Source: Camarhynchus parvulus
Lineage: Eukaryota > Chordata > Aves > Passeriformes > Thraupidae
Direction of reading: 5' to 3'
Assembly (NCBI RefSeq): GCF_901933205.1
Contig: NC_044571.1
Coordinates: 72,913,689 to 72,977,688 of the forward strand
Length of the DNA: 64,000 bases
Shown: positions 25,287-38,600 of the stretch, piece by piece
Position numbering within the stretch: position 1 is the stretch's first letter
How the letters are laid out: each line of letters starts with the position of its first letter
Program-made: the position numbers and the translations under genes
Notes under the pieces: generated by a model
Databases searched by the model: none
Told to the model about the DNA's origin: nothing
The model's input: only the letters and a program-made list of their open reading frames with translations

Positions 25287-26686
25287 TCAATAACCTAGCT
25301 GAGACTTCTCCACTAAGATGGCAGCAGCGAGCTGCTGAGCATCCGTCACGTGAGGGTTCTTCTTCATCACCATCCTCACAAGATCGGGGGGAAAGATGTT
25401 GCAGAGGTTAATGTAAACCTTCTCCCGGGTGTCTTGGAGCCTTGGGGGGTCTTGCGGGGGGATTCCACAGTAAGGGACGCGCCAGGGCTGCTCCTGCTGC
25501 TCGGGAAGGCTCTGGAAGGCGAACTGCTCATAGCATGGCTGCGTGGGGTTGCTGGGCAAGGAGTACGTCTGGCGGTAGCCGTAGGCATCCATGCCGTAAC
25601 TCTGCCTATCCCAGCCTCCCAGCCCTTCCTGGCCAGAGTAAGGCTTCCTGTGTCTTAAGGGGGAGTTTTCGTACAAGCGCGAGTCTGAGACGCTGTCTAT
25701 CCTCGTGGACACCAGGGCTCTCCCCAGGTGCAGTGCCTTCGAATGAGACGAGCTCTGAGGCGCAGAGTACTCGTTGGGACAGCTGGAACGAGCACCGACT
25801 GCTGGGTGCTGCAGATGCACAGCCATGTACGGAATGGGAGATTTGTGGTGGTGCTTTGGTTCTTCGTGGCTGTAGCTCTGCACTCGAGCCAGGGGCTCAT
25901 GGTAGCTCTGCAGGAAGGGCTGAGTGTTAAGGCGGCCATGGGCGTGCATGTGCTGGCACTTCAAGTTCTCCTCCAGCTGTGGGTCAGGAGAACTCATGTA
26001 GGAGCGGTCGCTGTAACCCACATAGGAATCACTGCTGCCACAGCTGACGCTCCCCTCGCTGCTGCAGTCGGAAGCTACAGAGCTAATCCGATAATCTGTG
26101 TCCAGGGAGAAGCGCCTCTCGGGACTACGCGGTCCCGAAATGCTGAGATTTGAATATGCACTCAGCATAGAGTAATACCCTACATCCACCGGAGACTCAC
26201 ATTTTGGATACTGGTCATAAGGCATTGGTGTTCCATGATTTTTGGTTGCCATCATCACTGTAGGATACTGTCCCTGTGGTCTTTGATCCTGAGGTGGGAA
26301 GTGAACTCCGGATGGAAGGCCGTTAGTTAAAGGTGCAGTACTTTGGGGTTTTCCAGCAGAGGAACTTGGTATGCTAACTAAAGAAGGTACAGACCTGGTT
26401 TCCAATTTGTTTTTGGTGGGAAGCTTTTCCTCCAAGTCCTGATAGACTTGAGTCCTTATACTAGGATCTGATTGCCTCTTTGGAGCAGCGCGCTTCAGCT
26501 CTGAAGTGCCCTCGTTTTTAGTGCTACAGGGAACGCTATTGCTTTTTACCAGTCCTCCTTCACTTGTAGTTTTGGCAGCTGTGCTTCTAGACATGGCACG
26601 GAGTTCATCAGCTACGGATCGCTGAGGCTGATTTCCTCTTTCTGGATGATAGTATTTGCATTTGTGTCCATAGGTACATTTCTTCC
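25287..26686 (-). CDS. ZC3H12C: ZC3H12C exon 6 (last coding exon)
   Basis: The acceptor TTAATAG at 26687-26693 is followed by a phase-1 start completing Gly417, and the stop is TGA at 25287-25289. The exon encodes the end of the zinc finger ([17 protein letters not shown]), then a low-complexity Ser-, Pro-, Tyr- and Gln-rich region. Conserved islands there include [20 protein letters not shown] and [20 protein letters not shown]. The exon ends with the C-terminal module ([19 protein letters not shown]). The RRFSLD segment looks like a basophilic-kinase/14-3-3 site (inference). Confidence 0.97.
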
Positions 26687-29600
26687 CTATTAATACAAAC
26701 ATAATCATATTTTAAAATCTTCAAACAAAATCTGTTAGCCATCAAATAACAGAAATGCCCCTCTTTGAAGTTTTACTGTTGATTTGAAAGATCTTGCAAA
26801 CAAGATTGGTTTTGTGCAACACAGGGTGTGCTCTATGGGCTCCTCTCCTGTTTTGTGGGGAAAAAAAGAGGCAGTGGCAGTGCCCTGCAGCTAGTGCTCT
26901 GGGAATGCAGACCAACACTACCAATCACGTTTTGAGCTGGATGTGGCACTGCCAGGGAGGCTGTACCTGCTGTGTTGAGCCAAGACAAAATACAGGGAGA
27001 AAATTTAATTGGGAAGTCCCACAGCCATAAGGCCAGCAGGTTTCAGCTCAGTCAAGATGCCTGTAGGAATGCTCAGCAGCTAAACTTCAGATAACTCAAT
27101 TAATTCTCTGGAAGAAAACCTCCGTATTTCATGACACTAGAAAAGGGCTTCTGGAACCTGCAGAATTTAGGTACTGATTTGGATTTATTCTAATGAATGA
27201 TTAATTAAGTTGCTCCTTTAGTTCAACTAGTAGACAGAAATGTTTATTAAGTAGCATGTGAAAAAATCACTTCAGTTTCCACCATCAGCTCAGCATTTCA
27301 ACCCATCTCAGGCTAAGACAACAATGTTAAAACCAATGTTAAAGTGTTTTAAACAGTTTTGGCAGTGTTAAAATAAAGCAGGATCTTGGTCCCCAGTCCC
27401 AATACATAAAAATTGATGGGTTAAATCAAATTACCATATGGACATGGTTGCTTCTTATGTTCTGGCACAATAGGCTTCTTCCTAAGAAAATTGTCCAGAC
27501 TTGGACCATGGCGGCCAAGAGGATCATCAGGAGGCATAAATCTACAAAGAAAGAATAAAGTACCATGGAAGCAAACAAGCCTTTTCATACTTGTCATGCA
27601 ATGACCCAGAATCTCATAACTGTGCTACACCATAACCTGCCATCCTGTAGTTTTTAAATCCAGAAACCTCAAGAGCAGTTTTGGAAAGCCACCTTTCTGC
27701 TGCAGGTACTGCCTTAGAGGTGGGTCACAGGAACAGACTGTGTGGACACCTCCAGACTGCTAAGGACACCTTTGGTCCAGCTAAGCTGATGTTTTGTGGC
27801 AAAGCAGGGCTGCAAATAACCCATCCCAAATTCAAAAGTAAGGGCTGCAATACAGACCACCATTTCTTAAAACGCCACTACTAGCTTTGCAAAACTGTGC
27901 TGACAGCCTAGGATTCTTGCATCAGCATTCAGGCACCTCAACACAAGCGCCTGCTTAGGGGAGCACTGAGTCCCTCCCACTACACAAAGCCACCAGCAGT
28001 AACTGCGCTTGATCTGTAGGCTGGGGTACAGTTACTATAGATGGATCTAATCAGACAACTGAACTACAGACCCCCTGAAGTTCATTCCAATTTGGGTTCT
28101 TCTATGACTCTAGGACTTAGGAGTCTAACCACAGGCACTCAGAAATGTTGGTTGAGTATATCGACAGAGCTGGAATATTACATCATAGCATACATCAAAT
28201 ATACATTGGCATACACCAAAGAGGAAAAAACAGCAAAAAAAGACATAAAAATGTTGCTACAAAACCAGTTTCAAGTACTTCTAATCAGAAGACCAAATTT
28301 ATGATTGACTATTTTTCCTGTTTTCCTACATATACCTAATGATTTGGGTGTAAGATAAAAAAAATTTGTACAAATCATCAAACTGTCCTTTCCTCAATTA
28401 TTTCAGTGGCACATGTAAAGACAGAATGACTTACTTGTCATTAACAAAAGAATACATCAACAAGCGTTCATCTATGAACTTCTTCCATTCTGGCTTTTCA
28501 TTAGCTAGATCCCTGTAGTTATCATTGGAGACAATGATGCCATCTGACTCGAAGGCCAACTTCACTATGAATCGGTCATCGTAGCACACCACCCTTCTCC
28601 CCTGCACGCGCCGGGACGGAGTGAACACGAGAATCTTCTCCTTCTCCAATTTACGTAAGATTTCTTGATCTACACGGAATAAAAATCAAAAGCCAAACAA
28701 GAAAGAAAAAAGTTTGTTTAGCCTCTAAAGATATTAGACACGAGGAAGAAAACCCAAGCATTTAGGACTTAAAATGTCTTATATGTTATAGCCCACATAT
28801 GATATCTGAACTTACAGTCAGAAGTCAGCTGCCAATACTTTCAAGAAACCCTGAAAATCAAAGCCTCCTGCTCCACACCATTTCTCTAAGACTAACACAG
28901 GGGACCTTGTTCATGTTCCTGCAGCTCAAAAGAAGAGCCATTTTATCAAAATGCTTGTGCAAAACTCCTCAGGCTAAAGGGGTCATTTTAAACACCACTG
29001 AATACAAAGACTATACCCAAGTACAGCTATGGTTTTCCCATAATTGAAATCCTTGGTAGAACCCAGCAAGAAACATCTTTTGAAAGAATTCCAGTAGCTC
29101 ATATTAATGGGACAGTCTCATGAAAGTCTCTGCCCATCAGCAGAAGGGGGTACCCACAAGGACTAGAAAACCCACATTCTGTACAAGCACTCAGGTTCTC
29201 CACAAATATTAACAGCATTCCCCAGAAAGGCATCTGATGTAATTTTGTAACCAACAGCAAAAATGGTGGCGGTTTGTTTTAGTTTGGTTTTTTTGTTAAC
29301 ACCAGTAATAGTTTAGATTGTATCTTTCCTTGGATGGTTTACACGTGTATATTTAAGTACTTATCAAAGCCAGACAGATTTCTCTTCAATCCTTCTAAAT
29401 AAGCATATTTAGCATTTTGTGTACTTCCTTCTTGTTCTACACAATCTGTCACTCACATATCCTAAAAGTATTTCATTTTCCCTTTTTTCTGTGTAGAACC
29501 TGAAGTTCCCAAGGAGCTTTGAAAGACGGTCCTCAGGCTACGAAGGAAGTTGTACCCCGTACTGGGGCACCTACCCCTTATGTTGATTCTCCTACCTATC

Positions 29601-32600
29601 ACTCTCCTTGGAGCAGACAAACTAGGAAACAAAAATATACAAATAAACTAGGCAACATCTGAAACAGCAGAAGATGCTTGCATAGTGAATATGAGTCATG
29701 GCTATTAGCAATGGTTAAGATCTCAACTCAAGTGTTTTGTAGCATAAGAAACTTGACAGGGAACATGTTCCGTCTGGGAAAAAAAATTCCAACAGGGAGA
29801 AATACAGCATTAATATTACATATAAGCAAATATCTGATACAAGCATTTATTTGCTTAGTAGAAAAAGCACAAGATTTTAAATGAAATACAACCTTTTTGT
29901 AGTCAACCCCCCACAATGAGTGAGAGTGAGATGGAAGGTGATTGTTTTTTTCCCAGCTAACAAAGAATAGAAAAATTCTGCCATGTGATTACTGGTGGGC
30001 ACTGGTAAGAAAGATGAGGCTGTTGTTCAGTCCAAGAGGCTTCTGGACTGACAGTCTAGAATGCTGACAGTCTAGAACCATCCCCATATTACTCATCTAG
30101 AGCTTTTTCAAAACTCCAGCTGGCTGTGTATTTTAGGTGTGTATCTCTGGAAACAGTGTGTCAGCACCAGGTATTTTACAAGCCTGGTAGCACACACGCT
30201 TCCTGCATCCTTAGAGGAAAACAGAATATGCAATATTTTTACAGAAGATACAATAACCTGCTCTGATCTTCCTCCCATTTTCAAGGTCCATGATGACACA
30301 CAGAAAACTGATTTCTAGGTCAATTCCAGCCTTGCTGCTTTCTTGAAACACCTTTTGGGGCATTTACCCCTACACACACTTCAAGCAGATGTCACAATTA
30401 GAAGTGGTCAAATTTTTATTTCTTAGCCAATGCTCTTCTCACACCCCAAACACCAGTACAGCAAAAGAGAATGGCTTCAAGAGGAAGGCTCCACACTGCC
30501 AGTGCTGACAGGGTAACAGCAGCTTTCCAGATGTTTCCTTGTGTTAACATGCTATATTCTAGTAGCAATCAAGCAAATGGAATGAAGTGTTGAGAGGATC
30601 TTTCCAGATATTTGAAAATGCACATGGCAGTCAAAACATGCTTCTGTATGCTTTTAGAAGCTACGACTATTAGTCTCCAAAGCTTCCCCTCCTTTAAAGG
30701 TAGCTGTGTTGCCCCCTACTGCTAAAATAAACAAACCCCTCCTCCTCTCTAACTTCTAGGGGTTTTTTAACCCGCAATTCCTTTCTATTTCAACTTCAGG
30801 GCAGTTGGAGGATATCTCTCCAGCCTTCACAAAGAACCTGTTAATTTGATGAAGGAATAAATACCTCTACATAAGATTTTTTTTCTAGATAAACACATTC
30901 AAAATTAAAATTTTAAAAAGTTGTCTATTTGCTAATAGTAATGACAAAGAGAGGAACTATTCCCTTTCTGTCTGGATAATTCCCATAACCCAAAGCGTGG
31001 GCAGTGACAGGCCAGCCTGGCAGAATCTGCTCACCACAAAAAATAATACCAAGCAAATTACTAACTTCAAACCTCTTTGCTACTAATGCTGCACGGACAT
31101 AGCAGATACTAAAAAAGGCAATTACATTCTTCAAGAAGTAAGTAGCAATGGTATGGAAACTTAAGCAGATGATCAGAACAGACAAGGAGGACTTGGTGAG
31201 GGCATTGCTTTGTCATTTTCCTGTCTCTATATCACAATGAAATTACTGCACCAAATATGCTTTCTGTTACAGCCTTTCATTGCTGAAGGTGTGTTCATTT
31301 GAGCAGTAGCACTCCTGCCAGGCAAAGCACTGAACAAACAAGCAAAGATGGAGCTTACCTGTTATAAGAGCATCTGGTCTCGACTGTTCTTTCCTCCATG
31401 CCGGCACAAACACAGTAACATCCTTGTGGCCTCTTTCCAAAAACCAATCTACTGCCAATTTGATTCCTCGACAAGAAAATACTTCTTTGTTCCCATGGCT
31501 GAAACACACACATTGAAATTCTTTATTAGATTACTTTTTCTATGACCATAAATGGAGCTCAGTAAAATGAAGACGTCATAGCCATGCTCTTCACTTGCTC
31601 CGTGGTTTCTAAAGGCAGCTGAGAGTCTGTCTGAGCCTTGCCCAAACACAGCCATCATTTCCAAAATGGTGTGGGAGAGGGCTGCTAAATCTTCCAAACA
31701 TATTTATTACCTGTATACAGATTTGACAAGCAAAGAAAAATAAAAGTAGGGGTTTTTAAAAATCCTCATAGCCCAACCAAGAGTATGGGGTGTAACAGGC
31801 AGCTGAAAGACCTGGTGAGGGAAAGCAGGAGGTCCAACATACCAACATGAGAGTGCACTGTGCTTAGGAAATGATGAACATAGGTGTGCACAGCAGCAGG
31901 GGAAGGGACAGCAAAGGCAGCTGCTGCAGGAGCTCCACAAGGTCCTGTGTGAACAGGGAATGAGAGAGGAGAAGGCCTCCAAGCCCAAGGGGATGGCAGG
32001 CACTCAACAGGACAAATTAGGCAAACTGGAGACACTGTCCAAAATCAACATTGGCAAAACTAAGAATGTGCTTAGTATGTACTCAGAAGGAGAAATTAAG
32101 GTGTATTTAAAACGCTGTGCAGAGACAATTAATTGTGATCAGACAAAAGCATAACAAAATGTGTCTGTTGTGCAATAACTGTCTGCGGTAAGGCAAGAGA
32201 CGCAATGATGTCATTTTCCAAAGGCAGGCAAGTCCTTGCCCTACTTCTACATCCAGTCTCAGGCATGACATTATAAAAGACATAGGTGAAATGGAAAGGA
32301 TTAAAAAGAAAGTAAAAGGAGACCTATGGGGAAAGGCTGAAGGAAGAACATTTAGCTAATCTGGAAAAAAACCCAGCTTGTGGAAGAACAAACCAATCTT
32401 CCATGTATAGGAAGTAACTGAAATGGAGGACAGCAATCAACCAATGGGTGTCCACAGAAAGGTTCTGGGAGCAGGGAGCTGCAGGGTGGTTGCTGTGAGA
32501 AAAATCTGGGATTGCCCCATGATGGGCACACCCAACTCCACAGCGCAGGAGATGGGAATGAGGGAACACCATGGCATGAGGATGACGAGCTGCTTCTTGA

Positions 32601-35600
32601 GGAGCAGGTGCACCCCCAGAGGGACCTGCACACTAGAGAACAGGAAAAGTGCAAGAAGGAAGGAGCAGCAGAGAAAAACCGTGACATTCTGACCCCAGTC
32701 CCCTCCACTGCTCACAGCTGCTCTGAAAGGACTGACTGCCACCTGCAGCTGTGACAAGGTCTAAGACTGATGCTGTGGTGAGGAGGACACATGCTTGGAG
32801 TGAAGCAAGCCTGGAAAAGGGGAGACAGTCTTTCCCCTAAATATTTTAATGTTTATCTTTTTTGTTTCCCAATACCTGATTTGGAATTAAATATTTGTAT
32901 TAACTGGCTATAAATTAAATTGAATTCCCCAAGCTGAGTCTGCCTGACATAAAAAATTACATGATGAGTGATTTCTCAGTCATTATTTTGAGCTATGGGT
33001 TTTCTTGCTTCTGCTCCTCCTGTTTTCTCTCCCATTCTGCTGGGAGGCAAGCCACAGCCAACCCACTACAGTTCCACTGGATAAGGACAGAAAAGTCCTT
33101 AACTAAAGCTAGGAACAGTTAAGCACTATGTTAGTAAAAGCTTTCTTCTCCCTGATCTGTGGGACAGTGTGGCCATGGATTTTGGGATCTCCTCATGGGA
33201 CACTTTGCAGAACAAGGTAGACAGCTCCTCTGAGGCCTGTCTGTGTTCTCCATGCATAGGAGACAAACAACTTTTGTGACATCCCTCCCAACCCTGCAGC
33301 TCTGTGTAGCACAAGAAACACGGGGGCATGGAAAGAAGCCATCACCTTTCACTTGGCTGACTTGTCATGAATAGCAGGTATGCCACAATCTGCTTTCCAG
33401 AAGGGTAAAAGACAATTCTTTGTCTGTGATTAGTGAAGGGGACAATATCATGGCAGATAGCCACAGGAATTTTAGAAGTCCCTTTCTCCTTGCATGTCTT
33501 TGGGTAAACAAAACACCAGAGAGTTATTTTAAAACTTTTTCCCCCTCAGTAGGAAAGTAAGTACTTACTTTTTCCACCTTTCTAAAACATAGCACTGTTG
33601 TGTCTTTCTTGACATTGTGAGAACTTGAGTAATTGTGCAATAGACAAAATGCCAAAGAAAAAGTGAGAACACGTTTGCAAAAATGTTCTGATTCCAGAAG
33701 CCTGTGAAGGAGGCGGCGTACACTTGCCCCTGAGTCAAGAGAGAATGAGTCATGGCTAACACTTCTTACAAAGCGTCATTCTCAGCAATGGCTGGGTTGA
33801 ACGTCACAGATCCCAAACAAAAGGAGAAAAAAAAAAGGGAAAAAGGAAAAGAAGAGCCCACTACCATTAACTGGATTTAAGTGAGGAAGTATCCTACTTC
33901 CTCTTGTAATGAAACTGGAGACAGTACCTGCAAACATAAACATATACTCTGATATTGCAATTGTTGCCAGGCACAATGATCCAAGCTTGTAGATTTTAGC
34001 TGCCATGGGGCACTCAAAGGATAGTTTAAGCCCATCCTCTGTGCCTTTAGGGCTACACTAGGAACATTGTCAGGAACAATATATCTATGTACCTCAATAT
34101 CCTATTCAGCTATAGTTATAGGCCTCTGCAGTAACACATTCCCTGTTTTCTATGATCACATCACACAATATTGTATTACATCATAACAACACTGTAATAA
34201 TAGAACACAGACCAGTATTTTTTCCTAGGCATTGTTTTATACTATACAACTATTGTCATGCTTGTTTGGATGCAAGAGTGGTATCTCTGTGTATTTCAGA
34301 ACTTACCAGGAGTAGGAAACCAAACCACACACAGATGTGACACACTTAAAGTGCACATGCACAAAATACATAGCAAAAATGGCCAGTAGTATTTCACCCA
34401 TGGTCTAATTCCATCTTCCCTTGACAACACCAGATTGGGACACTTGGTGCACACTCAATGCCCAGGTGGCAGCCATAAGGCCTCCTTTGCAAAGCCTGAG
34501 ACAAGAGGTTACTGCTCATGCTATCAGCAGGCTAGGTGCAGTCATAAACATATTGTAATCCATTTTAAAACAGTCAGGAAGATCTGGTTCCAGCTATTAA
34601 ATTCCACTGGAATCACTGTACTGTGATTACTCTAAACAATCTACATGGTTTCAAGTGGATAAACGCACTTTTCACTCCTGACAATGGAAAATTGGTGCGT
34701 TAGACTACATTTTAGCAGTGCTGTTTCTTTCTGCAAATCTGAGAAATAATTTCAGGAAAAAAATCCTGGACTCTTGGAAAAAAACCCAACGTTCTTGCCT
34801 ACTGTTTTCCATCAGGTTGTAGTTCAGTCCATGCTTTTAAAGGCAAAGGGAGGACCAGGCAGTTCAGCTCCTTAGTTTTCTATTGCATAGTACAGACTAT
34901 TAAAATTCTTTCATCCAGAATATAAATTTTATATACACTTAAGATGTATGAAACAGAAGTGGGGAATGCACTACAATGCCTATCAGCTATTCTGCACTGC
35001 TGAGCAAGTGAATTTATAACTTGTATAAATCTTCACTGTTTTTTCTGCTCCTTTTCAGACACGTGCCTAAGCTCGATCTGAGCGGATACAAATTCCAAGG
35101 AATTGAAATAATTAGTGAGAAAGTCTGTGAAAGAGATGTGCAATTAAAATTTGTTCTTTTGTTTTGTTGTTAGGCAGATTTGATGCACTTCATTTTGTGA
35201 TCTTTGTGCTTCATCAGCTTTAGGATATGTCATATGGTGAAAAGACTGAAATAATGCGGCTGCTTCTGACTTCTTTTCCTTCTTCTTAGTTGTGAAAAAG
35301 ATGAGAAATGTTTATACTTCTTTGTCAAGAAACTTCCTTTAAAAAATCTCCTTCCAATCATTAGGAATATGAGAAAGCTCAGATCAGTCAGGCTGACAGC
35401 TGTAGCCCTGGGTGAGATACTGGTTTATAGTACTTTGGTTCTCTTTGATGACTATTTTTCATCTACCACTCTCAGTTGCAATACAAAGTATATTCCTTTA
35501 GAAGTACCTATTTCTTTTTCATATCATGTATGAGTGATTCTTTTCACCATCATGTTTATATTTGGTCTGTTGATAGCTGTAATTTTATTTTTAAATGGAA

Positions 35601-38600
35601 GAAAATAAAGTAGCATGTCACCTGAGCAAAAAATCAATCACGCATTTTTTAAGCCAGGAGAGTTAGTAAAAAGTGTAAAACTTCTGATCAGAACACTTTT
35701 AATTTTTTCTGTTACCTTCCTAGACCCCAAATCAGATTTCCTACTGACTGTCTTGGAAAGACTTGGGGTATACATGCTTAAAAGACTATTTAGAATACTT
35801 GCAAGACTTCTAGTGTCCTCCAATACAACATCCAAACCAACACTCAGATTCTGAAAGCTACAGAAATTATGCACATTGATGACAAGAGGCGAGGTCTACA
35901 ATAATGTCTGCTGCATACAGGTCTTTATACAACTGAAATCTGGACATATCCACACACCTACCATGTAAAGCAAGAACAAAACTAAAACGCATACCTGCCC
36001 ATTACAAGTTATTACAGAGTCACCAAACTATCTTATTCTATCGTATCACGGGAGGAAGAGTGTTCAGTCCATAGCACAGACAGAGAAGAATTTCCATCCA
36101 GTATCATATCAGCGACTCATAACCCCGGCAGCCTGGTTTTGTAACTAGCCTCATCCCTTTTTAATTACTTTTTTTAAGCTCTACTAATTCCCTAATCACA
36201 TGAATCATTTGTCCCAAACCATTTCTCATTAACCTGAGCCTTCTATCAGTCCTGCATTCGCTCCTTCTATATATGCATATTTTGGTGCTGACATGAAGCA
36301 GATAGAACAGGTGCCATTTGTTTTTTTTCCATTAGCCCAAATGACTTCAATGCTTTGAGGTGTTTCAAAGAAAAAAGCCTTGGAAGCTGTCACATATTTC
36401 AAGATACCTTTTGCCTGTAGGGCTTCCAATGCTGGAGCACTCTCCAAGCACAGCAGGTGCTGTCTCCAGCCAGAACTGCACATGGGTCTCTGTTGGAGCA
36501 CGAGCCACACACTCAGCACTTGAGGTCAAAACAGGCAAAGAGAAGCTACACTCAAAGCTGCCAGTGACAAGCTCCTGTCCATGTGATTGTTACTTGCTGG
36601 AAAAATATTTTTATCTATTCCTTATAGTGACTTCTCAAAATAAACTAAAAAAAGTAGATAGATAGTAGTAGAGAAAGATGAATGTCTGAATCAAGGTACC
36701 AAGATACAACCACATCTACCAAACTCAGCAACACAATCTGAGGAGAAGATAATGCAGCTACACTGTTAGTTTGTTAAAATAAATGAGCAATTAAACTGTC
36801 ACATGAAAACTCCATGTGGCATAGACAAGACAACTGAACCACCATCCTGACACAAAGGATGCAGTTGTGGAGAACCTTCTGTGTCAGCAGGATATCAGTG
36901 AACCTTTTACTACAGCCAAATGACCTGCCCCAGGGTTAACACCCAGGACCAAGGCTCAGTTGTCTGAACAGGGATGTCTAACACTGGTTAGACACCCCAG
37001 TGACATTTTCTCCAGCTGAATGCCACTCCTGAATGGCACTGGCGGTTCCACCCATGACTGTCAGGCCTGGGTGTATGTTTCTGGTGCCACCAAGCACCTA
37101 CAACATCCACAGCTGGTGGGATGGCTGGGCATGAAAGCTAGAAGAAAATTGTTAAATATCTGTCTTAAAACTGGGACTGTATTTAACTAAAAATCAACTC
37201 CCCAAATCAGCATCTTCCTCTTCCAAACAAAAATTAGTACACTGTTTATCTCATGCTGTGTTTTCCCTTGTGCAATGATGCACAATCAAGGACCACTTAA
37301 GTACACAGGCCAAGGTTTTCCAGAAAGGGAAGCTGAAATGCATCACCTCCGTGGCCTCAGAATCCCAAGGGTAAAGTTTTCAGAGGAATCTAATTGACCA
37401 AAACAAGATCAATTGATTTCAATCTGCAAATCAAAGCAACACGATCAAAATACTTTGATTTCTTTGCCCATAAACTTCTGAAAGTTGTTTTCTAAAACTA
37501 ATAATAAAGCAAGTAAAGTAATAAAATAATTTTACATCAGTGTTATCTTCATGTTGCACTCTCTGTAGGCAAAGCAAACTTATTTTCTGCCAGTAAGTTT
37601 TCAGCATAAATTTTTATATATATTTGAAACATTCTTTTCACAGTCAGCAAAGAAAGTCTGAAGGCACCCAGGACACCCAGTGAAAACTATCAAGGTCCAC
37701 AATAGCTCTAGGGGATTATCTAATTTGGTGCTCAGCTCTGATTTTAAGTTTACATACACATAAAAATCAGTCTCATCTATAAGAGCATTCTAACGAAAAC
37801 CCTTGATGTTTAAGGCTTAAACTGTGGTCATCTTTCCTCTTCTGAAAAAAAATTAACACCACGAAAGGCAGAATGACAAAACAAGACCAGACTTGAAGTA
37901 TCCTATAGGAAGCTAAATAGCAATTCTTCAAGTCATAGCTTGCAAAAGCCTCCTTTCTCCTATTCAGTTGAAAGAGAGTGTTTTCTTTGTTTTTAAAACT
38001 TCAACCAATTCATATTATTTAGACCATATTGTAGCTTTAAACTTGATATACACAAGATGCATTTGATGACTCATTTACAGTTTAATGCACAAATGACAAG
38101 CAGTGTCATATGAAAGTTTAAGGAAAGCTTTACAAATGTTACCAAAAGGCAGAAAAAATGACTGTTGGGTTTTTCTGAATCTACAGTTGCTAAAACAGCT
38201 TGTCTGTAACAGGAGTAGTCACCAGACGACTGGCATACATGCGGGCTCTGGCTTGCCAGAGTAAGTTGTTCTGACCCAAGCCTTTTTCTGTGCTGCTCAA
38301 AAGGAATTCATGAATCCATCACTTCAATAGATGCAACCAGTTCCACAAATATGAACATACAGTCACATAATCAGACACATCCTTCCTCCTTTGTGTTGGA
38401 TCAAGTTGTTCTCCCAATGACAAAAACATCAGGTTATGTTAACATGTCTAATGGAAAAATAATCCTTTCTGATTCCCCCTGCTCTCTGAATTAGGAAGGT
38501 GAATCAACTCATTTTGCAGCCATCCAGTCACTAGATGAGATGCAGATAGGAAAGCATCCCTGGCAGTGGGATAGAGGTAAACCACTCTGTGTCACTCACC